NCBI GenBank assembly: GCA_027053695.1
Contig: JALUHL010000084.1
Coordinates: 1-12,594, forward strand
Length of the DNA stretch: 12,594 nt
Direction: 5' to 3'
Source: Ghiorsea sp.
Lineage (GTDB): Bacteria > Pseudomonadota > Zetaproteobacteria > Mariprofundales > Mariprofundaceae
Below the pieces are notes generated by a model, which worked only from the letters and a program-made list of their open reading frames with translations, was not told where the DNA came from and did not search any database. This document shows, in pieces, positions 7,478-12,594 of this stretch (positions are counted from its first letter, which is position 1; each line of letters begins with the position of its first letter). A program made the translations under genes and the position numbers.

Positions 7478-8434
7478 ATGCGCTATTGGGATAAAACATC
7501 AAGAATCATATATAGCAACCTCATGGATGAATTGAAAACAGAAGTGGCTTTTCCTTCTTCTGGCTCAGTGATGAAAGTGCATCCCAAAGGTATTCCTCAT
7601 CTTCAACATAGAGTTTCATATGAAGGTGAACGGCTGACTTTGCCGTTAGGAGAAGACCTTAACATAGGCAACTTTAAAGAGCGCAGTAAAATGTGCTCTA
7701 TGCTCACGGTTTCTGGTTGCAATGCGCCTGATAGAGTCAGCCTAAAAACTATAGAGCTGTTGGATGCATTGGGCACATTTTCTCAGCAACAATGTGTGTT
7801 GATTGGTTCACATGCTTTTAGTGCGATTGGCAACTCACTTGGTGTAACTTGGGATGCAGGCACATCAGAAACTAAAGATATTGATATAGGAAGAATGTTA
7901 AAGTTGGCAGGCTCAAAGCCCATTAAAGTTTCCGAGCGACTTATTAAAGTGGGGTTTAGAGCTGTCCCACAACTCAATCATAAACATACGCCCACCAACT
8001 TTAAGCATCAAAATGGCATGAAAATAGACTTTTTAACGCCGTTGATAGGCAAACCAGAGCAGAAGCCATCACAATTGCTGGGCACAGATATATTTGCAGA
8101 GCCGTTGCGTTTTCTTGATTACCTGATTAAAGACCCCCAACAAGCAGCCGTGATTACACGCAATGGTGTTTTGGTGTACGTGCCTCAAGCAGCACGCTAT
8201 GCCTTGCACAAGTGTATTATTTATCAATATCGCAGTGACTTGGATAAAAAAGAGAAAGACTTGCTACAAGCTGAAGCTCTTTTGCTGGTGTTGGAAGATA
8301 GCATGCCGCACCTCATCAAAGCCGCATGGGATGATTTACAGTGGCAGGACAAAGCCATGGTTGGTATTTCAGCATTTAAGGATGTTGAGCTTAAAGCAAG
8401 GCTTGTTGAACTGGTTGCTTGGGATAAAGGGTAG
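7478..8434 (+). CDS. Nucleotidyltransferase-fold protein, GSU2403-like family
   Basis: Soluble protein of 318 aa. The central region carries the nucleotidyltransferase signature: GS at residues 110-111 (VLIGSHAFSAIG), the DxD pair Asp134/Asp136 (TKDIDIG) and a third acidic residue, Asp184 (MKIDFLTP). Together these could form an intact metal-binding triad. The N-terminal part (GIPHLQHRVSYEGERLTLPLGED, about 38-60) resembles the strand-rich module that precedes this domain in the GSU2403/COG5397 group. The C-terminal third is helical. The substrate is unknown; related folds include AbiEii-type toxins and antitoxin nucleotidyltransferases, but no partner gene sits beside it. ATG at 7478 has no Shine-Dalgarno site; Met16 (7523) is an alternative, also without one. 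It is transcribed away from gspA behind a perfect dyad and converges on the AlkD-like gene with 19 bp between stops. It stands alone and is probably accessory. Confidence 0.8.
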   Translation: MRYWDKTSRIIYSNLMDELKTEVAFPSSGSVMKVHPKGIPHLQHRVSYEGERLTLPLGEDLNIGNFKERSKMCSMLTVSGCNAPDRVSLKTIELLDALGTFSQQQCVLIGSHAFSAIGNSLGVTWDAGTSETKDIDIGRMLKLAGSKPIKVSERLIKVGFRAVPQLNHKHTPTNFKHQNGMKIDFLTPLIGKPEQKPSQLLGTDIFAEPLRFLDYLIKDPQQAAVITRNGVLVYVPQAARYALHKCIIYQYRSDLDKKEKDLLQAEALLLVLEDSMPHLIKAAWDDLQWQDKAMVGISAFKDVELKARLVELVAWDKG

Positions 8435-8453
8435 CGTCACCTTTTCTTAATAT

Positions 8454-9161
8454 TTATACCTCACCCTTCAAATATTCTTGCCTACGATTTTTACTAAATT
8501 TTTCTATTGCATACCTCAACATTGTTCGAGGCATTTGTTTATAATGTTGTTTTAAGTACTTTTCCTCTGCTCTTTGATCACGGTTTCCTATTTCACGAAG
8601 CATCCAGCCAACAGCTTTATGAATCAAGTCTTCTGTATCATTTATAAGTATTTCTGATAGTTTAAGAGTGTCGTTGAATTCACCATTTTTTATGAAATAA
8701 AAAGTAGACATGATTGCTATGCGGCGATCCCATAGACTCTTTGAATTTACTAACTCATACAATATTGACCGATTTTTTTCAGCTAACCATGCACCAACTA
8801 TATAATGCGCGGAACTATCTACAAGATCCCAATTATTAATGTACCTTGTATGGTTTAGGTACAGGTTGTAAATGATTTCCTTTTTATCTTCATTAGCTTT
8901 TGAATACTGACCAACTAATATTAGCAGTGAGAGCAATCTTATCTCATGATATTCTGATTTAAGTAGTTTTTTTATTTCAACTACAGATATTCCATGGAAT
9001 AGCTTAGCAACTTTTCTTAATGTTGGTACTCGTACCCCAAGAAATTTATCACCATAACCATATTCACCTTTTCCTGTTTTAAAGAACCGTTGAGAGCTCT
9101 CTGCAATTTCAGAATTTGCCAAGCCTTCTAGGTGGGTAATGATTTCTTGACTATCTGCCAT
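8454..9161 (-). CDS. AlkD-like DNA alkylation repair protein (HEAT-like glycosylase)
   Basis: Protein of 235 aa, the usual AlkD length. AlkD proteins are all-helical HEAT-like-repeat glycosylases that remove N3- and N7-alkylated purines. Family motifs in order: LGVRVPTLRKVAK (41-53), NNWDLVDSSA (109-118), LWDRRIAIMSTFYFIKNGEF (143-162), LIHKAVGWMLREIGN (179-193) and PRTMLRYAIEKF near the C-terminus. Trp111, Asp115 and Trp186 align by spacing with the Trp/Asp/Trp that hold the lesion in Bacillus cereus AlkD, so activity is plausible. The gene is clearly richer in A+T than its neighbours (many ATA, AAT and TTT codons), which suggests acquisition by transfer. ATG at 9161 follows a TAA codon directly and has no ribosome site. 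The 54 bp upstream form an in-frame 17-codon ORF, so coupled translation is possible. Confidence 0.88.
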   Translation of the reverse strand: MADSQEIITHLEGLANSEIAESSQRFFKTGKGEYGYGDKFLGVRVPTLRKVAKLFHGISVVEIKKLLKSEYHEIRLLSLLILVGQYSKANEDKKEIIYNLYLNHTRYINNWDLVDSSAHYIVGAWLAEKNRSILYELVNSKSLWDRRIAIMSTFYFIKNGEFNDTLKLSEILINDTEDLIHKAVGWMLREIGNRDQRAEEKYLKQHYKQMPRTMLRYAIEKFSKNRRQEYLKGEV

Positions 9162-9215
9162 TTACAGAAAAAAGGAGCCAGATAACTTTAATCCTAACTC
9201 ATTAATATAAAACAT
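9162..9215 (-). CDS. possible 17-residue upstream ORF in frame with the alkD-like gene
   Basis: ATG at 9215, one base after the exonuclease TAA, opens a 17-residue frame (MFYINELGLKLSGSFFL). Its TAA stop abuts the ATG of the AlkD-like gene. It fills the whole gap between the two genes and is in frame with AlkD, separated by the single stop. The AlkD start lacks a Shine-Dalgarno sequence, so this could be a coupling leader, or the remnant of a longer N-terminus closed by a stop. Chance is a real alternative for such a short, AT-rich frame. Confidence 0.3.
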   Translation of the reverse strand: MFYINELGLKLSGSFFL

Positions 9216-9216
9216 A

Positions 9217-10023
9217 TTATTCACTTTTCCATACTGCTAAAAACTCAGCCAAATGTGGGCGGTGTTCGCTTTCCGATTCTAGGTAGTTGCGCATACCCAA
9301 GATGGCTCTGGCATAAGCGCCTTCGGAGAGTTCGCCTTTGAATAACATCCAGCGGAACATGATTAAAGCCGTGGTGCAAACATCGGTCTCACAATAATTG
9401 CGAATGGCATCCATTTCACCACCTTCAAACATGCCACGCACATCATCGCCAGCGGTATCCAATTTGCCGGGGATGCCAAAAGAAGTTGCCACCTCATGCA
9501 TAGAGCAGCGGGCGGATGCACCGAAATCAGATAATACTTCTAATAGGTCGAGGTGATAGTTGTGGCTATAACGGGTTTCATAATTGTTCCATTTATCGCC
9601 TTCTTTAAACCAACGAGGGCAAGATAAACCATGCACCATAGCCCTATATTTGAGCACAGGCATATCAAAGCCTCTGCCATTAAAGCTGACCAATTGCGGC
9701 GCGCGGGATTCGATAATGTTGAAAAAGCCTTTTAGCATGTCTTCTTCGCTGGATTCAGCCGTGCCGCCTGTGGCAATGCGTTTGATGGCAAGCTCGCTGC
9801 CTTCTTTACCGACTTCGCGTGTTAAATGCACATAGCTGATGGCAACGACTTGATGAAAAGGTTGGCGAGGAAAATCATTTTTACCATCGGTTTTCTCTAA
9901 AAAATAAGCGGCTAAGGCATCGCGGGCTTCAAAATCATCCAAGCTATCATCGCCCAACAATCTGCGCGCGGCATCCGCATCGGGTACGGTTTCAATATCA
10001 TAGACAAAGATTTCACGCTGCAT
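9217..10023 (-). CDS. Predicted 3'-5' exonuclease, PolB-like DEDD family
   Basis: Protein of 268 aa matching the stand-alone exonuclease related to the proofreading domain of B-family polymerases (DNA_pol_B_exo2/COG3298). The DEDD signature is complete: ExoI VYDIETVPD (Asp9, Glu11), ExoII LVSFNGRGFDMPVL (Asn115, Asp120) and ExoIII NYCETDV (Tyr210...Asp214, the Y-x3-D form). HLDLLEVLSDFG (157-168) is also typical. The expected activity is two-metal 3'-5' hydrolysis of DNA or RNA ends; the biological role is not established for this family. ATG at 10023 follows AAGGGGGTGA, a strong ribosome site. The gene runs in the same direction as murJ upstream, but a 187-bp structured repeat separates them, so it may have its own promoter or depend on readthrough. 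The AlkD-like gene follows closely downstream in the same direction. Confidence 0.88.
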   Translation of the reverse strand: MQREIFVYDIETVPDADAARRLLGDDSLDDFEARDALAAYFLEKTDGKNDFPRQPFHQVVAISYVHLTREVGKEGSELAIKRIATGGTAESSEEDMLKGFFNIIESRAPQLVSFNGRGFDMPVLKYRAMVHGLSCPRWFKEGDKWNNYETRYSHNYHLDLLEVLSDFGASARCSMHEVATSFGIPGKLDTAGDDVRGMFEGGEMDAIRNYCETDVCTTALIMFRWMLFKGELSEGAYARAILGMRNYLESESEHRPHLAEFLAVWKSE

Positions 10024-10089
10024 GGCTCACCCCCTTGGTGAAGTTGAAGCTTACATGAAAAGCAGGAATGTCCAAATAAGGGAACATGG

Positions 10090-10276
10090 CTTGTCATTCC
10101 GCACTTGATGCGGAATCCATATTGTTGGTGTGGGCTGGATGCCGTATCAAGTACGGCATGACGATCGTTCTGTGCGCTGCAAAAAGACTTCAGTGCAGAT
10201 GAACAAAGGGGGAGATTGTCACCTCGAGCGTAGTCGAGAGGTCTCGAGATTCCTCCGCTTTGGTCGGAATGACAAG
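10090..10276. repeat. composite palindromic intergenic repeat with 12-bp terminal inverted repeats
   Basis: The ends CTTGTCATTCCG (10090-10101) and CGGAATGACAAG (10265-10276) are exact reverse complements. Inside are three palindromic modules: an 8-bp hairpin with loop CTTGA at 10096-10116; an inverted, diverged copy with an 8-bp stem and loop TCAAG at 10139-10159; and a GTCACCTCGAGCGTAGTCGAG-type module from 10218 to the right end. The two 8-bp hairpins differ at two stem positions, and both changes are matched on the opposite arm. The last module resembles short palindromic elements scattered between genes in many bacteria. No ORF is present and no clear target duplication flanks it. It ends one base from the murJ stop codon, so it could stabilise or terminate the murJ transcript. 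Confidence 0.75.
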
Positions 10277-10277
10277 A

Positions 10278-11840
10278 TCATGCTCGTTTGAGTAGTTTGC
10301 GCTCACCCAGCACCCATGCGCTGGCAAAGAACACCAGCATACTTGAAATGACAATCACACCTAACCAGATAAATTGCATGATTTTATCCGTGGGGAACAG
10401 CCAAAAGGTGGGTGCGTAATACAACAATGCTGCCATGGGTGTACACGCCAAAGCCGCAGAGCCCATACGCTTCCAGCTTGCCCCATCAAAGATGGGGCCA
10501 TGCTTTTTATGCAAATGCGCCCACAACAAGCCCACATTAAAAAAGGATGCTAGGGCGGAAGCCAATGCCAAGCCGACATAACCCCAAGATTGCATCAATA
10601 TCACGGCAAGCACGATATTCACGGCAACGGTGTATATGGCATATTTCATGGGGGCTTTGGCATCTTTGCCTGCAAAACATGCTGTGGACAACACACGCGA
10701 CCATGAAAATACCATCAGCCCCACGGTGTAGGCTTGCAGGGCGTAGGCTGTGTTTGCGGCATCTTGGGCGGTGAACTTGCCATGCTCAAATAAGGTGCGA
10801 ATGATGGGCTCGGCAAGGAAAAATAAACCCACCATGGATGGCAGGATAATCCACGTTAGCCATGTTAAGCCGCGCCTTAAATCTTGGGTTGCCTCTTGGC
10901 GGCGGTTGTTTGCCAAATGCTCGGATAATGTGGGCAATAAAGCTGTGCCCATGGCAATGCCAAACAAGGCAAGGGGAAGCTGCACAATTCTATCGGCGTA
11001 ATACAAGTATGAAACCGCGCCTACAGGCAATAAGGTGGCTAAAATTGTGCCGACCAAGATATTGATTTGTACAGCGGCAATGCCGAGCACGGCAGGGCCA
11101 AAAAGTTTGAGTGTTTGTGTGATGGCAGGCATACGCGGGTTCCAACTGGGTTTGGGAATCCAGCCAATGCGTTTGAGGGCAGGGAATTGAATGCCCAGCT
11201 GCAGCGCACCACCTAAAATCACGCCCACAGCCAAGGCTTCTGCGGGGTTATCATGTAAAGGCGCTAAAATAATGGCGGCAAAAATGATGGCGATGTTTAA
11301 TAGCGCGGGGCTTGCCGCAGCAACAGAGAATTTGCGGTATGCATTGAGCACAGCCCAAGACATAGCGGCAAGTGAGATGAATAACAAATAAGGAAACATC
11401 AAGCGGGCAAGGGTAAGCGCTTGTTGCCAGCGGCTAGGGTCATCATGGAAACCCGGGGCGAAGCTGAGCAAGAGCCACGGCATAAAAATCATGCCGCCAA
11501 TGGTGAACAATAATAATGCTGCCAATAATAAACCTGCCAAAGCATTCAAATACGCATGAGCGTCGGCTTCCCCCTTTTTGCGCTCATCGGCTAGGACAGG
11601 AACAAGGGCAACCGTGAGCGTGCCTTCGGCAAACATGCGGCGGAAAAAGTTGGGCAGCTTAAAGGCGACAAAGAACGCATCGGCAAGCGGACTGGCGCCA
11701 AGTAGGCGGGCAATAAAGATGTCGCGGATAAAACCGAGGATGCGCGAAAGCATAGTCCAGCTACCGACTTTTGCCGCAGCTTTGAACAAACTTCCCTTGG
11801 TGGGCTTATCTTGATTTGACTTCACAGTTTCCCTACCCAT
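10278..11840 (-). CDS. murJ: Lipid II flippase MurJ (MviN)
   Basis: Integral membrane protein of 520 aa in the MOP superfamily, which flips lipid II across the inner membrane for peptidoglycan synthesis. The opening block SRILGFIRD...LADAFFVAFKLPNFFRRMFAEG (about residues 32-73) is diagnostic. Arg33, Arg39 and Arg67 correspond to the essential Arg18, Arg24 and Arg52 of E. coli MurJ. Some 14 hydrophobic segments follow, with the conserved ADRIVQLPLALFGIAMGTALLP-type motif (about 286-307) and an EHGKFT loop (about 358-363), ending in a short basic tail. The N-terminus is about 15 residues longer than in E. coli. ATG at 11840 has AAAGGG 9 nt upstream, while a GTG at codon 6 with AGGGA upstream is an alternative start. 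The gene is divergent from rpsU. Its stop abuts the composite repeat. Confidence 0.95.
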   Translation of the reverse strand: MGRETVKSNQDKPTKGSLFKAAAKVGSWTMLSRILGFIRDIFIARLLGASPLADAFFVAFKLPNFFRRMFAEGTLTVALVPVLADERKKGEADAHAYLNALAGLLLAALLLFTIGGMIFMPWLLLSFAPGFHDDPSRWQQALTLARLMFPYLLFISLAAMSWAVLNAYRKFSVAAASPALLNIAIIFAAIILAPLHDNPAEALAVGVILGGALQLGIQFPALKRIGWIPKPSWNPRMPAITQTLKLFGPAVLGIAAVQINILVGTILATLLPVGAVSYLYYADRIVQLPLALFGIAMGTALLPTLSEHLANNRRQEATQDLRRGLTWLTWIILPSMVGLFFLAEPIIRTLFEHGKFTAQDAANTAYALQAYTVGLMVFSWSRVLSTACFAGKDAKAPMKYAIYTVAVNIVLAVILMQSWGYVGLALASALASFFNVGLLWAHLHKKHGPIFDGASWKRMGSAALACTPMAALLYYAPTFWLFPTDKIMQFIWLGVIVISSMLVFFASAWVLGERKLLKRA

Positions 11841-11944
11841 AATGCGCGACCCTTTGTTTGAGTTGGCTTATAGTCAAGCTTCATGCAAAGGCTATACGCT
11901 AGGCGTATAAATTTTACGGTTTGTCCAAGGGGGTGATGTTTTAC
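11841..11944. promoter_or_regulatory. divergent murJ/rpsU promoter region with palindrome
   Basis: This 104-bp gap must hold the start signals for both genes. TATACGC-TAG-GCGTATA (11893-11909) is a perfect 7-bp inverted repeat. Its right half runs into TATAAA (11906-11911), a good -10 candidate for rpsU about 33 nt before its ATG. On the minus strand TATAAG (11867-11872) could be the murJ -10. Neither has a convincing -35. The palindrome could be a regulator site overlapping the rpsU promoter, but that is inference. GGGGGTGAT (11930-11938) is a near-full Shine-Dalgarno match for rpsU. Confidence 0.45.
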
Positions 11945-12160
11945 ATGCCAGGAATTAAAGTGAGTACTGATGAGCCCATTGAAATGGCAATCAAACGATT
12001 CCGTAAACAAGTTGAGCGTGGTGGTGTTATTAGTGAGTGCCGTCGTCGTGAAGCTTATGAAAAACCTTCTGTGGCGAAAAAACGTAAAGAAGCTGCTGCA
12101 CGCAAGCGTCTTATGAAGCGTCTTCGTCGTATCCGCGCCCGTCAACGTCGCGAATACTAG
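11945..12160 (+). CDS. rpsU: 30S ribosomal protein S21
   Basis: Protein of 71 aa, the normal S21 length. MPGIKVSTDEPIEMAIKRFR, then GGVISECRRREAYEKPS and an Arg/Lys-rich C-terminus (KRLMKRLRRIRARQRREY) match the family. S21 joins the small subunit late and helps initiation near the anti-Shine-Dalgarno end of 16S rRNA. An upstream in-frame TTG (11921) would add 8 residues, but the conserved MPxIKV start and GGGGGTGAT seven bases before the ATG fix the start at 11945. In many proteobacteria rpsU leads an rpsU-dnaG-rpoD operon. Here it appears monocistronic, followed by a terminator and mobile-element debris. Confidence 0.96.
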   Translation: MPGIKVSTDEPIEMAIKRFRKQVERGGVISECRRREAYEKPSVAKKRKEAAARKRLMKRLRRIRARQRREY

Positions 12161-12171
12161 GTCATTCAAAA

Positions 12172-12203
12172 CTTCTCGGACAAACCACACTGGTTTGAAG
12201 AAG
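12172..12203 (+). other. stem-loop in the rpsU 3' untranslated region
   Basis: CAAACCA-CAC-TGGTTTG (12181-12197) is a perfect 7-bp stem with a 3-nt loop, extended outside an asymmetric internal loop by CTTCT/AGAAG (12172-12176 with 12199-12203). It starts 12 nt after the rpsU stop and has no U-run, so it is not an intrinsic terminator. It could protect the rpsU mRNA 3' end. The rest of 12204-12267 shows nothing recognisable. Confidence 0.4.
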
Positions 12204-12267
12204 CCACCTCAGTCATTGAGACAAGGCGGTAGGTAAAGGTGTTGAAAAATACTCTGTAACATGAGAT

Positions 12268-12301
12268 AATCCCTTCAATCATAACGATTGGAGGGATTTT
12301 T
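12268..12301 (+). terminator. Rho-independent terminator downstream of rpsU
   Basis: AATCCCTTCAATC (12268-12280) pairs with GATTGGAGGGATT (12286-12298) over 13 positions with one G-U wobble and a 5-nt loop. A run of five T follows (12297-12301). It is a strong intrinsic terminator about 108 nt after the rpsU stop. Its 3' arm also supplies a GGAGGG ribosome-site-like sequence to the broken frame that follows. Confidence 0.85.
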
Positions 12302-12304
12302 CAT

Positions 12305-12469
12305 TTGAAGAAGAAATTTTGTCAAAGGTCAGGCCCAAGAGTTCCTTTAGAATACGGTGGTATTCAGGTCAATTTTTGTAAAAATCCTTTGTGTAAAAAC
12401 TTTGGTGTACCTGTAAGCATAGAGAAGAAAGCGCGAGGGCCAGGAGCAACCCTAAAAAACAAAGATAAA
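12305..12469 (+). pseudogene. truncated zinc-ribbon protein fragment, probably transposase-related
   Basis: A frame opening at TTG 12305 encodes 55 residues before the insertion-sequence end, and reading on gives a stop after four more. The visible core GGIQVNFCKNPLCKNFGVPV contains a CxxxxC pair like half of a zinc ribbon. I associate NFCKNPxCxNFGVP with the N-termini of some long transposase-like proteins, from memory and not confirmed. No ATG or GTG start is in frame. GGAGGG lies 9 nt before the TTG, inside the terminator hairpin. The frame stops being protein-like exactly where GGGGCTGACACC begins, which fits interruption by the element on the right; the rest of the gene would then lie beyond it. 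Confidence 0.5.
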
Positions 12470-12594
12470 GGGGCTGACACCTAATAAAATTCTTTGAGCA
12501 GTTTTTTGAGGTCATCAAGCTGCTCTTTTGATGAAGCGAGATTAAACCTCCACTCGCACTCTTTCAAGAACAATTCAAAGTGCTGCCGCGGTAT
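12470..12594 (-). mobile_element. end of an insertion sequence, probably IS1595-like, continuing past window
   Basis: GGGGCTGACACC (12470-12481) is the candidate terminal inverted repeat, only about 11 bp from the stop of the transposase fragment, as usual for compact insertion sequences. The preceding AAGATAAA (12462-12469) is a candidate 8-bp target duplication, the size IS1595 elements usually make. The other end is outside the window, so boundary and duplication are unproven. Confidence 0.55.
12481..12594 (-). CDS. transposase C-terminal fragment, IS1595-like, 5' part beyond window
   Basis: The last 37 residues of a protein entering from the right edge on the minus strand, ending at TAG 12481-12483. 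The sequence HFELFLKECEWRFN followed by SKEQLDDLKKLLKEFY resembles the C-terminus of IS1595-family DDE transposases, where a xxFxxxYxxExxxRFN motif follows the last catalytic Glu. The catalytic residues themselves lie outside the window. The family call rests on this short motif and on the nearby candidate terminal repeat. Confidence 0.6.
   Translation of the reverse strand: MPRQHFELFLKECEWRFNLASSKEQLDDLKKLLKEFY

Noticed and set aside
8435..8453. bidirectional terminator between the convergent stops
   Set aside because: The 19-bp gap has no convincing stem; only a 3-bp GGT/ACC pairing was found.
11921..11944. TTG start for rpsU
   Set aside because: S21 proteins begin at MPxIKV, and the Shine-Dalgarno site lies between the TTG and the ATG.
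11822..12190. 122-codon minus-strand ORF across rpsU and the murJ start
   Set aside because: It is antisense to S21, a certain gene with a strong ribosome site, and is rich in Phe/Thr as expected from the complement of Lys/Arg codons.

Overview
The window (12.6 kb, roughly mid-40s % GC by eye) looks like chromosomal DNA of an aerobic Gram-negative bacterium, most likely a proteobacterium. The evidence is a SucA-type 2-oxoglutarate dehydrogenase E1, a GspA/GspB pair that helps the type II secretion secretin through peptidoglycan, the lipid II flippase MurJ and ribosomal protein S21. No rRNA or tRNA is present, so I cannot place it more finely. A less-sampled lineage is possible because S21 and the operon orders differ from the familiar gamma-proteobacterial ones.

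Layout, left to right. (1) Positions 1-4717, minus strand, form a likely three-gene operon read right to left: a TVP38/TMEM64 (VTT/DedA-like) membrane protein, a lipoamide-dehydrogenase-like flavoprotein overlapping it by 4 bp, and sucA starting 36 bp later and running off the left edge. The flavoprotein has Tyr where true E3 enzymes have the catalytic His, so it is probably not a normal E3 subunit although it sits directly upstream of E1. (2) Positions 4874-7302, minus strand: gspA and gspB, joined by a TGATG stop/start overlap. (3) Positions 7303-9161 look accessory. They hold a plus-strand nucleotidyltransferase-fold gene (GSU2403-like) preceded by a perfect 18-bp inverted repeat, convergent with an AT-rich AlkD-like DNA alkylation repair gene. 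(4) Positions 9217-10023, minus strand: a PolB-type DEDD 3'-5' exonuclease. (5) Positions 10090-10276: a 187-bp composite palindromic repeat with 12-bp terminal inverted repeats, wedged against the murJ stop codon. (6) Positions 10278-11840, minus strand: murJ. It is divergent from rpsU (11945-12160, plus), and the short shared intergenic region contains a small palindrome. (7) Positions 12161-12594: a hairpin and a strong terminator after rpsU, then a broken zinc-ribbon reading frame apparently cut by an insertion sequence. Only the transposase C-terminus of that element (IS1595-like) lies inside the window.

The best candidates for something unusual are the VTT/flavoprotein/sucA operon with its His-to-Tyr flavoprotein and an E1 lacking the usual N-terminal segment, the dyad-controlled nucleotidyltransferase, and the composite repeat with internal covariation. 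No CRISPR array, phage module or multi-gene defence system is visible.
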